DNA of 64,000 nucleotides from CAUZWH01 sp965224275 (GTDB lineage: Bacteria; Pseudomonadota; Alphaproteobacteria; SHVV01): contig CBDCYR010000002.1 of NCBI GenBank assembly GCA_965224275.1, forward strand, positions 62,001-126,000, in the 5' to 3' direction. Below are positions 8,353 to 17,734 of the stretch, piece by piece (position 1 is the first letter of the stretch; every line of letters begins with the position of its first letter). The position numbers and the translations under genes were made by a program. Under the pieces are notes generated by a model. It was not told the DNA's origin and searched no databases. It worked only from the letters and a program-made list of their open reading frames with translations.

Positions 8353-10674
8353 ATGGCGACTGAGACCAGTTCGATTCACCGCACTGTCACGCACTGGGGC
8401 GCATACGACGCAGAGGTCGTTAAGGGTCAGATAGTTGCTCTGCACCCCATTGCCGACGATCCAGATCCGTCACCAATCGGAAACTCTCTGGTCGATGCCG
8501 TCGCACACCCCAATCGCATCTCGCAGCCGATGATTCGCAAAGGCTGGCTCGAAAACGGTCCTCAGGGTCCCAGGGGCGGTCGTGGCAGCGATCCGTTCGT
8601 GTCGGTCTCGTGGGACCGCGCGCTCGATCTGGCGGCGCGCGAACTCGATCGCGTGCGCCAAGATTACGGTAACGAATCAATTTACGCAGGCTCGTACGGC
8701 TGGGCCAGCGCCGGGCGCTTCCACCATGCGCAGAGTCAAATTCACCGATTCATGAACATGATCGGCGGCTATAGCTACTCGGTGAATTCTTATTCGATTG
8801 GTGCAGCTGAAGTGATTCTGCCGCACGTGATCGGTACGCTCGATGGCCTTAGCGCAGGCCACACAACCTGGCCGGTGATCGCTGAGCACAGCGATTTGGT
8901 GGTTATGTTCGGGGGTATCCCGCTCAAAAACTCTCAGGTCAACATGGGTGGCATGGGCCGCCACACAGTCCGCGACTGGCTTAAGCGCTGCCGCGAGAGT
9001 GGCGTCGACTTTGTCAATATCAGCCCCAATCGACAGGATGCCGACGTCGTGATCGAGGCGGAGTGGATCGCACCGCATCCCAACACAGATACCGCGCTGA
9101 TGCTGGGATTGGCGCACACACTCGTGATCGAGAAATTGCATGATGAAGCCTTTCTGGCCAGTCATGCGACCGGGTTCGACAGATTCGCTCCTTATCTGAT
9201 GGGGGAAACCGATGCCCAACCCAAGAGCGCCGAGTGGGCCGCGAGCATTACGGGCATAGACGCCGACGACATTCGCGCATTGGCGCGGCGAATGGCTGGT
9301 GGCCGCACCATGATCACCATGGCATGGTCACTACAGCGTGCTGATCACGGCGAGCAGCCCTATTGGATGGCGGTGACTCTGGCGGCAATGCTGGGTCAGA
9401 TCGGTCTGGCCGGTGGCGGATTTGGATTTGGTTACGGCGCTGTAAGCGCTATGGGAAACCCGACGCCGGCGGTGCCAATGCCGGCGCTCCCGCAAGGCAA
9501 GAATCCGGTTTCGAGCTACATCCCAGTGGCTCGGATCGCCGAAATGCTGACCAACCCGGGCGCTACCATCGACTATGACGGCAAGCGGATCACCCTCCCG
9601 CACGCCCGAGTCGTTTATTGGTGCGGCGGCAATCCGTTCCATCACCATCAAGACCTCAACCGCTTCGTGGAAGCCTGGCAGCAGCCCGACACGGTTATAG
9701 TCCACGAACCCTGGTGGAACTCGTTGGCCCGACACGCTGACATCGTGTTCCCCGCGACGACGACGATGGAGCGCAACGACATCGGCGCATCGTCAACCGA
9801 CAACGCGGTATTCCCGATGCACAAAGTGGTGAAACGGGTAGGCGATTCGCGCGACGACTACGAAATCTTTGGCGGCTTGGCCGAGCGCCTGGGCGTGCAA
9901 GATATGTTTACGGAGAATCGCACCGAAGAAGAGTGGCTGCGATACCTCTACAACCAATTGCGTCAGCGCGCTGCGCAGCGCGACGTGCAAGCACCGGAGT
10001 TCGAGGAGTTCTGGGAAGCTGGGAAGTTCACGTTCCCAGCGTCGGAAGGAGATCGCGTCCTTTTCAGCGACTTCCGCGGAGATCCGGACAACAGCCGACT
10101 CAATACGCCAAGTGGCAAAGTCGAGATTTTCTCGTCGCGCATCGCGGGTTTTGGGTACGACAATTGTCCCGGTCATGCGGTTTGGCGCGAGCCCTATGAG
10201 TGGCTCGGCGCCAAGGCTGCCGGGCGCTACCCCCTGCATATGATCTCCAACCAGCCCAAAACCCGGCTCCACAGTCAACTCGACCTCGGAAAGACAGCAC
10301 AAGACAGCAAGATCAAGGGCCGCGAGCCGGCACTGATACATCCAGATGATGCGGCGGCCCGAGGCATCTCCGACGGTGACGTAATCCGCGTGTTCAACGA
10401 GCGAGGGGCTTGCCTGGCCGGAGCCGTCCTAACCAATGACATACGGGCCGGCGTTCTTCAGCTTCAAACCGGAGCCTGGTACGATCCCGAGCTGCCCGGA
10501 GGTATGGACCGTCACGGTAATCCCAACGTATTGACCCGCGACAAGGGTACGTCGAAGTTGGCGCAGGGATCGACCGCGCAATCGGCGCTAGTCCAAGTCG
10601 AGCGGTTCGACGGCGAACTGCCGCCCATTGGGGCCTACACCCCGCCGGAAATAATTCCTGAAAACGCACTCTAA
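8353..10674 (+). CDS. Molybdopterin-dependent oxidoreductase, biotin sulfoxide / DMSO / TMAO reductase family
   Basis: The N-terminus THWGAYDAEVVKGQIVA and the segment DPDPSPIGNSL are typical of BisC/TorA-type enzymes. The Mo ligand is the Ser in NSYSIGA, as in DMSO reductase. There is no N-terminal 4Fe-4S motif and no Tat signal, so a cytoplasmic BisC-like form is expected. The C-terminal molybdopterin-dinucleotide domain (SNQPKTRLHSQLD, then IHPDDAAARGISDGDVIRVFNERG) is complete. The open frame begins at 8302, but ATG 8353 preceded by GGAGAG gives the usual family start. It opens a plus-strand run with three further catabolic genes, suggesting oxidation or reduction of an S-oxide, N-oxide or heterocycle in that pathway. 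Confidence 0.9.
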   Translation: MATETSSIHRTVTHWGAYDAEVVKGQIVALHPIADDPDPSPIGNSLVDAVAHPNRISQPMIRKGWLENGPQGPRGGRGSDPFVSVSWDRALDLAARELDRVRQDYGNESIYAGSYGWASAGRFHHAQSQIHRFMNMIGGYSYSVNSYSIGAAEVILPHVIGTLDGLSAGHTTWPVIAEHSDLVVMFGGIPLKNSQVNMGGMGRHTVRDWLKRCRESGVDFVNISPNRQDADVVIEAEWIAPHPNTDTALMLGLAHTLVIEKLHDEAFLASHATGFDRFAPYLMGETDAQPKSAEWAASITGIDADDIRALARRMAGGRTMITMAWSLQRADHGEQPYWMAVTLAAMLGQIGLAGGGFGFGYGAVSAMGNPTPAVPMPALPQGKNPVSSYIPVARIAEMLTNPGATIDYDGKRITLPHARVVYWCGGNPFHHHQDLNRFVEAWQQPDTVIVHEPWWNSLARHADIVFPATTTMERNDIGASSTDNAVFPMHKVVKRVGDSRDDYEIFGGLAERLGVQDMFTENRTEEEWLRYLYNQLRQRAAQRDVQAPEFEEFWEAGKFTFPASEGDRVLFSDFRGDPDNSRLNTPSGKVEIFSSRIAGFGYDNCPGHAVWREPYEWLGAKAAGRYPLHMISNQPKTRLHSQLDLGKTAQDSKIKGREPALIHPDDAAARGISDGDVIRVFNERGACLAGAVLTNDIRAGVLQLQTGAWYDPELPGGMDRHGNPNVLTRDKGTSKLAQGSTAQSALVQVERFDGELPPIGAYTPPEIIPENAL

Positions 10675-10741
10675 ACCTAACCCTGAAACTGAATCGGCGG
10701 TCTAGCTACTAGCCGGCCTAGTTAAGACAGCGGAGGTGCGA

Positions 10742-11368
10742 TTGGCCATTAGCGATCCCCAAGCCTCGGGCCGCACTCCGCTCGCGCACGACGGCTGGAA
10801 GCACATCGAAAAGACCAACCTTGACGACTTCGTCAAGGCCGATTGGGATCTTCTCAACGGGCAACGCGCGCCCTATTACGGCGAGCGCCAGGCCGATGCG
10901 GTCCTGGCGATGCTAACGGCGCAAACGGACGACCCATCGTTCGGCTATTTGATAAACAATTATGGACACTGCCTGCAGTCGGCGACGATGGCGTTGCGTG
11001 ACGGCCTCGATGAAGAGACCGTCGTGGTGACTCTGTTACACGACATCGGTTTTGTGGTCGCGCCAGCCGTGCACAGCGAGTTCGCGATCGGCCTGTTCGG
11101 CCCCTATGTTTCAGAAAAGAATATCTGGATGGTGCGACGGCATGCAGTATTCCAAGCGCTGCATTGCCACGATCTGCCCGGAGCCGACCCGAGCGGACGC
11201 GAACAATGGCGCGGTCATCCGAATTTCGAGTATGCGGCTGAGTGGGTGCGCAAATACGACATCTGCTCACTCGACCCGAACTACGAGAACGCCCCGTTGG
11301 ATGAATTTGTGCCGATGGTCAATCGGATCTTTTCTCGCGAGCCAAACAACCTCTATTCGCTCGACTAA
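10742..11368 (+). CDS. HD-domain protein, possibly a mixed-valent diiron oxygenase
   Basis: About 208 residues with the HD order H (YGHCLQ), HD (LLHDIG), then H in APAVHSEF and H in MVRRHAVFQALHCHD. The additional histidines and small size recall the PhnZ/TmpB/myo-inositol-oxygenase branch, which cleaves C-C or C-P bonds, more than nucleotide phosphohydrolases. This is inference. TTG at 10742 is preferred over GTG 10736 because GGAGG (10732-10736) overlaps the latter. It lies between the Mo-enzyme and a 2OG/Fe(II) oxygenase and shares their strand and spacing. Confidence 0.7.
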   Translation: MAISDPQASGRTPLAHDGWKHIEKTNLDDFVKADWDLLNGQRAPYYGERQADAVLAMLTAQTDDPSFGYLINNYGHCLQSATMALRDGLDEETVVVTLLHDIGFVVAPAVHSEFAIGLFGPYVSEKNIWMVRRHAVFQALHCHDLPGADPSGREQWRGHPNFEYAAEWVRKYDICSLDPNYENAPLDEFVPMVNRIFSREPNNLYSLD

Positions 11369-11380
11369 GGGAGCGGAGCC

Positions 11381-12358
11381 GTGGCTTACGCGACCGCGAA
11401 ACAAATCTCCGAGTCTGAGATTCCGGTGATCGATCTCGCACCAATCTTCAACGATGACACGGCGGGCTATGAGCGTGTCGCTCGCGAAATGCGGGTTGCG
11501 GCGGAGTCGCTGGGGTTCTTCTACATTAAGAATCACGGCGTACCTGAAGACATCATCGAGCGCACACAGGCGCTAGCGAATGATTTTTTCGCGTGCCCCC
11601 AGGAAGATAAACTAACGGTTGCTATGCGTGGCGGCGGTCACCGTGGCTTTCTCCGCATCGGTGAAGCCAAGATGTATGAAAGTGCCTTGAGTGATCTCAA
11701 GGAAAGCTACGTCTGGGGTCTCGATATCGGCAACGACGATCCCGATTTCCTCGCTGGCAGTATCCTGGCGCCAAATGCCTGGCCCGGCTTCTTGCCGGAA
11801 ATGCGCCCGGTGCTGAACGAGTTCTTTGAAGCCACCCATATCTGCGGCCGCCATTTATTGCGGGCGTTCGCCGAGAGCCTTGATCTACCGCTCGACTACT
11901 TTGTCGGCAGCTTTGACAAACCGGTATCGCGCGGCAGCCTTGTTTACTACCCGCCACAGCCACCGGATCTCGGAGAGGAACAGTTCGGCGTGGGACCACA
12001 TACCGATTATGGCTGCTTGACGCTGGTTTATCAGGATGCGGTGGGTGGCCTTCAGGTGGCGACGCGCGCCGGCGAATGGGTCACGGCGGTACCGATCGAG
12101 GGGACGTTTGTCGTCAACATCGGCGATCTCATGGCGCGATGGTCGAACGATCATTTCAAGTCGACACCGCATCGCGTGGTCAATAGTTCAGGCGTTACGC
12201 GCTGTTCGGTGGCGATGTTTATCGATCCCAACGCCGACACCGAGGTTATCCCAGCCTACGAGGGTGAAGCTCCGCGCTTCGAAGCGGTCGAAGTGGGCAA
12301 CTACATTCAGTCACGCTACGATGCTTCGTTCGAGTACCGGAAGCAGCCGGGCGGCTAA
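11381..12358 (+). CDS. Isopenicillin-N-synthase-like 2-oxoglutarate/Fe(II) oxygenase
   Basis: A 325-residue DIOX_N plus 2OG-FeII_Oxy protein. The iron triad is H207, D209 (GPHTDYG) and H264 (STPHRVV), and the 2-oxoglutarate-binding RxS is R274-S276. The N-terminal half contains the family's IPVIDLAPI and FFYIKNHGVP. GTG at 11381 follows GGGAGCGGA. The creatininase-family gene starts 3 bases after its stop. It hydroxylates or oxidatively modifies a small molecule, unidentified here. Confidence 0.88.
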   Translation: MAYATAKQISESEIPVIDLAPIFNDDTAGYERVAREMRVAAESLGFFYIKNHGVPEDIIERTQALANDFFACPQEDKLTVAMRGGGHRGFLRIGEAKMYESALSDLKESYVWGLDIGNDDPDFLAGSILAPNAWPGFLPEMRPVLNEFFEATHICGRHLLRAFAESLDLPLDYFVGSFDKPVSRGSLVYYPPQPPDLGEEQFGVGPHTDYGCLTLVYQDAVGGLQVATRAGEWVTAVPIEGTFVVNIGDLMARWSNDHFKSTPHRVVNSSGVTRCSVAMFIDPNADTEVIPAYEGEAPRFEAVEVGNYIQSRYDASFEYRKQPGG

Positions 12359-12360
12359 CG

Positions 12361-13137
12361 ATGCTCCTTCAGTTCAGCACCTGGCCTGACGTCGAGGCTT
12401 ATCTCGAGCGCTCGACTGGCGTCATAATTCCGATCGGTTCGATGGAGCAGCACGGGCCCAACGGGTTAATCGGAACCGACGCGCTGTGCGCTGAAATCAT
12501 CGCCTGTGAAGCCGGACAGCAAGCCGACATCTTGGTTGGACCGACCATCACGATGGGCGTCGCACAATTCAACCTTGGGTTTCCCGGCACCGTAACCATG
12601 CGCGCCGATACGGTGATGGCGGTGATCAGCGACTACGTGCGATCGCTCATGCGCCACGGCTTCGAGCGGTTCTTTTTCCTCAACGGCCATGGCGGAAATG
12701 TTGCGCCGGCCAACGCCGCGTTTCAGGATCTTTATGCCGATCAGAGCTTCGAGCGCGACCGCGGTAATCAACCGGGCATCCGCTGTCGCCTGCGTAGTTG
12801 GTGGGAGTATGAGAACACCAACACATTACGCTATGAACTTTACGGCGAGTGGGAAGGACTCCACGCCACGCCAAGTGAGGTGGCGATTACGCAGAGTGGG
12901 TATCCCGATCAGGCTCGCAACGTTGTCATGGAGAAGCCTGAAAAACTTGCCGACGACTATTATCGAAACTTCGGCGGTGACAAGCACTATAACGCAGATC
13001 ATCATCGCCGCTGGTTCCCAGACGGTCGCATCGGCTCGGACCCTTCGCTGGCATCCCCTGAAGACGGCACGAAGCTGATTGCCGCCGCCGTACCCGAAGT
13101 GATCGCTGATTACGAAAAATTCCTCGCCGAAGATTGA
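12361..13137 (+). CDS. Creatininase-family amidohydrolase
   Basis: A 258-residue protein with the creatinine amidohydrolase metal site: E29 and H31 in GSMEQHG, D40 in GTDALCAE, and the NGHGGN loop (H110), with TPSEVAIT near the third quarter. The family opens cyclic amides (creatinine) or cleaves N-formyl and pterin-like substrates. Following three redox genes, ring opening of a lactam or imidazolidinone product is plausible. It is the last gene before the hut operator. Confidence 0.88.
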   Translation: MLLQFSTWPDVEAYLERSTGVIIPIGSMEQHGPNGLIGTDALCAEIIACEAGQQADILVGPTITMGVAQFNLGFPGTVTMRADTVMAVISDYVRSLMRHGFERFFFLNGHGGNVAPANAAFQDLYADQSFERDRGNQPGIRCRLRSWWEYENTNTLRYELYGEWEGLHATPSEVAITQSGYPDQARNVVMEKPEKLADDYYRNFGGDKHYNADHHRRWFPDGRIGSDPSLASPEDGTKLIAAAVPEVIADYEKFLAED

Positions 13138-13211
13138 GCAGCTTCGAGGCGTTTCTGGCGTCAGAGTTCGCGGCTGTCAGGTTTGCCGCCGTCACTTACC
13201 GCTGCTAATTT

Positions 13212-13227
13212 AGTTGTCTATACAACT
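13212..13227. promoter_or_regulatory. HutC-type operator upstream of hutU
   Basis: AGTTGTCTATACAACT is a palindrome with perfect 6-bp arms around CTAT, ending 12 bases before the hutU ATG. It fits the TTGTNTANACAA-type boxes known for HutC. A near match in the opposite orientation precedes hutC at 21191-21202. Confidence 0.65.
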
Positions 13228-13239
13228 TTGAGTCGTCCA

Positions 13240-14910
13240 ATGGCTGATCGCGATCCAAACATCCGTACCGTAAGCGCGCCGCGGGGCACCGAACTCAGCG
13301 CAAAAAGTTGGCTCACCGAGGCGCCGCTGCGCATGTTGATGAACAATCTCGATGCCGAGGTCGCCGAGAATCCGCAAGAATTGGTTGTCTATGGCGGTAT
13401 CGGGAAAGCCGCCCGCAACTGGGAATGTTTCGACCAGATCGTCGCGAGCCTCAAGGAACTGGGGGGCGACGAAACGCTTCTCGTCCAATCGGGTAAGCCG
13501 GTTGGCGTTTTCAAGACCCATGCAAACGCGCCTCGGGTGCTGATCGCAAACTCCAATATCGTGCCGCATTGGGCGACCTGGGACCATTTTCACGAGCTCG
13601 ATAAAAAGGGCTTGATGATGTACGGCCAGATGACAGCGGGTTCGTGGATCTATATCGGCAGCCAGGGGATCATCCAAGGAACGTATGAAACGTTTGTCGA
13701 GGCCGGGCGCCAGCATTATGGCGGCGACCTGCGCGGGCGCTGGATCCTGACCGGCGGTCTTGGCGGGATGGGCGGCGCTCAACCTTTGGCCGCAACCATG
13801 GCGGGCGCTTGTCTGCTCGCGATTGAATGTCGACCGAGCCGCATTCAGAGGCGCCTCGAGACCGGCTATCTCGATCGTCAGGCCGACTCGTTGGACGAAG
13901 CGCTCGCAATTATCGACGAGGCCTGCGCAAACAAGGAGGCGGTCTCGGTCGGCTTGCTCGGCAACACTGCCGAACTGGTCCCGGAACTCGTCAAACGCGG
14001 CGCAAAACCCGACCTGGTGACCGACCAGACCTCCGCCCACGACCCCGTTTATGGCTATCTGCCGAAGGGTTGGACCCTCGAGCAATGGGAGCAGGAACAG
14101 GCGCGCGACCCCAAGGGCGTGGAATCCGCCGCCAAGGCTTCGATGGTCGAACACGTTTCGGCAATCATCGCATTTCACGAGCAGGGAATTCCGTGCGTCG
14201 ACTACGGCAACAACATGCGGCAGATGGCCTTCGAGCACGGATTGCAAAACGCATTTGCCTATCCCGGATTTGTGCCTGCCTACATTCGCCCGCTGTTTTG
14301 TCGCGGCATCGGCCCGTTCCGCTGGGCTGCACTTTCGGGAAATCCGGAGGATATCTACAAGACCGATGCCAAGGTGAAGGAACTGATTCCGGACAATCCA
14401 CATCTCCACAATTGGCTCGATATGGCGGCCAAGCGTATCCAGTTCCAGGGACTGCCATCGCGCATCTGTTGGATCGGACTCGGCGAGCGTCACCGCGTCG
14501 GCCTCGCATTTAACGAGATGGTCGCCAATGGTGAGTTGGAAGCGCCGGTCGTTATCGGCCGTGACCATTTGGATTCAGGTTCGGTGGCAAGCCCCAACCG
14601 GGAGACCGAGGGAATGAAAGACGGCTCAGACGCGGTGTCGGACTGGGCACTGCTTAATGCGCTGTTGAATTGCGCCAGCGGCGCCACCTGGGTGTCATTT
14701 CACCATGGCGGCGGCGTTGGCATCGGCTACTCACAGCATGCCGGCATGGTTATCGTTTGCGATGGAACGATCGAGGCATCCGAACGTCTCGAGCGCGTCC
14801 TTTGGAATGATCCGGCGACCGGCGTTATGCGCCACGCCGATGCCGGCTACGAGGATGCGGTGGCTTGCGCCCGTGACCAGGGCTTGAACCTGCCGATGAT
14901 TGGACGCTGA
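13240..14910 (+). CDS. hutU: Urocanate hydratase
   Basis: Converts urocanate to 4-imidazolone-5-propionate using tightly bound NAD+. The 556-residue length from ATG 13240 is that of the family, and the N-terminus RGTELSAKSWLTEAPLRMLMNN is diagnostic. VYGGIGKAARN, GGLGGMGGAQP and FHHGGGVGIGYSQHAG complete the signature. The open frame starts earlier (13183), but that would place the operator inside the gene. It is the first gene of the plus-strand hutU-hutH-hutG operon, with TTG of hutH 2 bases after its stop. Confidence 0.97.
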   Translation: MADRDPNIRTVSAPRGTELSAKSWLTEAPLRMLMNNLDAEVAENPQELVVYGGIGKAARNWECFDQIVASLKELGGDETLLVQSGKPVGVFKTHANAPRVLIANSNIVPHWATWDHFHELDKKGLMMYGQMTAGSWIYIGSQGIIQGTYETFVEAGRQHYGGDLRGRWILTGGLGGMGGAQPLAATMAGACLLAIECRPSRIQRRLETGYLDRQADSLDEALAIIDEACANKEAVSVGLLGNTAELVPELVKRGAKPDLVTDQTSAHDPVYGYLPKGWTLEQWEQEQARDPKGVESAAKASMVEHVSAIIAFHEQGIPCVDYGNNMRQMAFEHGLQNAFAYPGFVPAYIRPLFCRGIGPFRWAALSGNPEDIYKTDAKVKELIPDNPHLHNWLDMAAKRIQFQGLPSRICWIGLGERHRVGLAFNEMVANGELEAPVVIGRDHLDSGSVASPNRETEGMKDGSDAVSDWALLNALLNCASGATWVSFHHGGGVGIGYSQHAGMVIVCDGTIEASERLERVLWNDPATGVMRHADAGYEDAVACARDQGLNLPMIGR

Positions 14911-14912
14911 CA

Positions 14913-16466
14913 TTGGCGAACGCGCTGACGCTGACGCCAGGAGCAGTTCCCCTCGCGCTGCTTAGGCGCCTCCATGGGTCGCCTACGACGGTCGAATTAG
15001 ATCAGAGTTGCCGCGGTGGGATTGACGCCGCAGCGCAAACCGTGAGCGATGTCATCAGCCGCGGCGAGGTGGTTTACGGCATCAATACCGGCTTCGGAAG
15101 CCTCGCGAAGACACGGATCAGCGACGGCGATCTCGCGACCTTGCAAAGAAACCTGGTGCTATCGCACGCGACCGGCGTCGGCCCGCTGCTCGATGATGGG
15201 GTGGTGAGGCTGGCGTTGGCACTTAAGGCGGTCGGCTTGGCGCGGGGTCATTCCGGGGTCCGCTGGGTCGTCATCGAGACGATATTGGGATTGCTCAGCC
15301 ACGAGATCTATCCCTGCATCCCGGAGAAGGGTTCGGTCGGCGCGTCGGGCGATTTGGCGCCGCTGGCCCACCTGGCTGCAGCCCTTATCGGTGTCGGCGA
15401 TGTCCGCCACGCCGGGAACATCATCCCTGCTGCCGATGGCCTAGGTATAGCCGGCGTTGCCCCGCTCGAACTGGCGCCGAAGGAAGGGTTGGCCCTTCTC
15501 AATGGGACTCAGATTTCAACAGCACTGGCCCTTTCGGGCCTGTTCGCAACCGAGGACCGGCTGGCCGCGAGCTTGGTCACCGGCGCACTCACCTTGGACG
15601 CCGCGCGGGGAAGCGATGCGCCATTCGACCCGCGCGTTCAGGAGCTACGCCTGCATCCCGGCCAACGCGATACCGCCGCGATCCTGCATATGCTGCTGGA
15701 AGGAAGCGCTATTCGCGCCTCCCACGTGCACGACGATGAGCGGGTTCAGGATCCGTATTGCTTGCGCTGTATGCCGCAGGTGCTGGGCGCGTGCCTCGAC
15801 CAACTCCGTTACGCCGCCGCTGTGCTGGAGCGCGAAGCCAATGCGGTCACCGACAATCCACTGATCTTCCACGACACCGGAGAAATCCTATCGGGCGGCA
15901 ACTTCCATGCCGAGCCGGTTGCGCTTGCCGCCGATGCGCTGGCGGTGGCGGTTGCCGAGATCGGGGCGCTGGCCGAACGTCGCATAGCGATGCTGATCGA
16001 TACGACCATCAGCGAGCTACCGCCATTCTTAGTGGAGGACGGCGGGGTTAACTCCGGTTTCATGATCGCACACGTTACCGCGGCCGCGTTGGCATCGGAG
16101 AACAAAGCGCTGGCATACCCCGCTTCGATTGACAGTCTGCCAACTTCGGCCAATCAGGAAGATTTCGTGAGCATGGCGACCCGGGCCGCCGCACGCCTGC
16201 TGCCCATGGCTGAAAATGTCGCCAACATTTTGGCGATCGAACTTCTAGCGGCGGTCCAGGGGATTGAGTTTCGCGCCCCGCTCAAGACGTCGGAACGGCT
16301 GCAGGTGGTTGTGAACGAGCTACGAGAGCAGGTTCCTCACTACGACCGGGATCGTTTCTTCAAACCCGACATCGATGCCGCCAAATTGGTCGTCACCGGG
16401 AAACTGGGGCAAAACCACTGCGCCAACATATTACCCAGCCTGGCCACCTCAAGCCCGGTGGCATGA
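14913..16466 (+). CDS. hutH: Histidine ammonia-lyase
   Basis: Deaminates L-histidine to urocanate. The MIO cofactor-forming Ala-Ser-Gly is at residues 144-146 in SVGASGDLAPLAH, with YGINTGFG near residue 55 and GNFHAEPVA downstream, all as in bacterial HutH. Initiation is at TTG 14913. The stop overlaps the hutG ATG (ATGA), indicating coupling. Confidence 0.97.
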   Translation: MANALTLTPGAVPLALLRRLHGSPTTVELDQSCRGGIDAAAQTVSDVISRGEVVYGINTGFGSLAKTRISDGDLATLQRNLVLSHATGVGPLLDDGVVRLALALKAVGLARGHSGVRWVVIETILGLLSHEIYPCIPEKGSVGASGDLAPLAHLAAALIGVGDVRHAGNIIPAADGLGIAGVAPLELAPKEGLALLNGTQISTALALSGLFATEDRLAASLVTGALTLDAARGSDAPFDPRVQELRLHPGQRDTAAILHMLLEGSAIRASHVHDDERVQDPYCLRCMPQVLGACLDQLRYAAAVLEREANAVTDNPLIFHDTGEILSGGNFHAEPVALAADALAVAVAEIGALAERRIAMLIDTTISELPPFLVEDGGVNSGFMIAHVTAAALASENKALAYPASIDSLPTSANQEDFVSMATRAAARLLPMAENVANILAIELLAAVQGIEFRAPLKTSERLQVVVNELREQVPHYDRDRFFKPDIDAAKLVVTGKLGQNHCANILPSLATSSPVA

Positions 16467-17251
16467 CGTTCGACTATCACGTCGGCACATCAGCGCTGTT
16501 GGTCAGTATGCCGCATGTTGGTATCGACGTGCCCGAGGGCATCGCCGGCCGGATGACCGATAATGCCCGACGCGTACCCGATACCGATTGGCATATTGAT
16601 CGTCTCTACGACTTCCTCAGCGATCTCGGGGCATCGGTGTTGCAAGCGCGATTTTCGCGCTACGTCGTCGATCTCAATCGGCCACCAGACGACGCCAACC
16701 TCTATCCCGGCGTCAACACCACCGGCCTCTGCCCGACCGATACGTTTGACGATGAACCCATTTACCGGCGCGGCGACGAACCATCGGCCGATGAGATAAC
16801 CGAAAGGGTCAACATCTATTGGCGGCCCTACCACAACCAGCTTGAAGCGGCCTTATCCGGTATTAAGGAGCAGCACGGATACGCGCTGTTGTGGGACGCG
16901 CATTCGATTCGCAGCGAAGTGCCGCGCCTGTTCGATGGCCGCCTGCCCGACCTCAATCTCGGCACCGCCAGCGGACGTGCGTGTCCGGATAAACTGGCGA
17001 CTCGGCTTGAGATCGTGGCCAAGAGTGCTGGTGATTATACAAGCGTCCTCAACGGACGCTTTACCGGCGGCTACATCACCCGCCATTACGGCGCACCCGC
17101 AAACAGGGTCATCGCCGCGCAGCTCGAACTCACTCAAACCTCATATATGGAGGAGCATCACCCATTCGCCTTCAGCGAGAAGAAGGCGAATAAGCTACGC
17201 CCGGTATTACGTGATCTATTGGATACGTTCGCCAGCTGGACGCCCCAGTAG
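16463..17251 (+). CDS. hutG: N-formylglutamate deformylase
   Basis: Hydrolyses N-formylglutamate to glutamate and formate, the last step of the HutF branch. Visible features are SMPHVGIDVP at the N-terminus, DTDWHIDRLY, RYVVDLNRP and LLWDAHSIRS, characteristic of the FGase/HutG family. Length 262 is normal. It starts in a 4-base overlap with hutH. Confidence 0.95.
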   Translation: MTFDYHVGTSALLVSMPHVGIDVPEGIAGRMTDNARRVPDTDWHIDRLYDFLSDLGASVLQARFSRYVVDLNRPPDDANLYPGVNTTGLCPTDTFDDEPIYRRGDEPSADEITERVNIYWRPYHNQLEAALSGIKEQHGYALLWDAHSIRSEVPRLFDGRLPDLNLGTASGRACPDKLATRLEIVAKSAGDYTSVLNGRFTGGYITRHYGAPANRVIAAQLELTQTSYMEEHHPFAFSEKKANKLRPVLRDLLDTFASWTPQ

Positions 17252-17257
17252 GTCTAC

Positions 17258-17731
17258 TTACTCGACCAACCACATGCATTCCTGATGGACCTGGAACCCT
17301 TGGCGTTCGAAGCAACCGCGCGCGGCATCGTTAAACGACCAGAAATCAATACCTATCTCGATTATGCCTTGGCTTCGAGCCTGCTTCTTAACAAACTCGA
17401 TAAGCGCCGTCCCGTAACCCTGCCGGCGACTGTCATTGGTGACAACGAGCTGATGGATGTAGGCGAATTTGCGGTCGGGCTGATAGATGTTTCGTTCCCG
17501 TTCACCGAGGAAATACTGGATATAGCCAATCGGCTTCTGGTCGATGATGGCGAGAGCAAGGAAGTGCTGGTTGTTGCCTGCGAACCCATCAAAAAAGGTT
17601 CGAAATCCGCCGTCCTTGGTGGGATCTCGGAAAATCGCTGGTACGGCTTCGGCATGTAGAGCCTGAACCTCTGAGAACAAGGAATAGACCGCGTCGAAAT
17701 CGTCGTTTGTTGCCGCACGAATATCGAGCAT
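17258..17731 (-). CDS. GNAT-family N-acetyltransferase
   Basis: A 157-residue GNAT fold: DIRAATNDDFDAVYSL at the start, then YIHQLVVTNDSRRQGYGTALIEF with the acetyl-CoA loop (RRQGYG), and a C-terminal NDAARGCFERQGF. It starts directly after the hutI stop on the same strand, so it is co-transcribed with hutI. GTG 17734 is an alternative start. The acceptor is unknown. Confidence 0.85.
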   Translation of the reverse strand: MLDIRAATNDDFDAVYSLFSEVQALHAEAVPAIFRDPTKDGGFRTFFDGFAGNNQHFLALAIIDQKPIGYIQYFLGERERNIYQPDRKFAYIHQLVVTNDSRRQGYGTALIEFVKKQARSQGIIEIGIDFWSFNDAARGCFERQGFQVHQECMWLVE

Positions 17732-17734
17732 CAC

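Noticed and set aside
13210..14568. Long minus-strand open frame of 452 codons
   Set aside because: Antisense to hutU, which has full family conservation.
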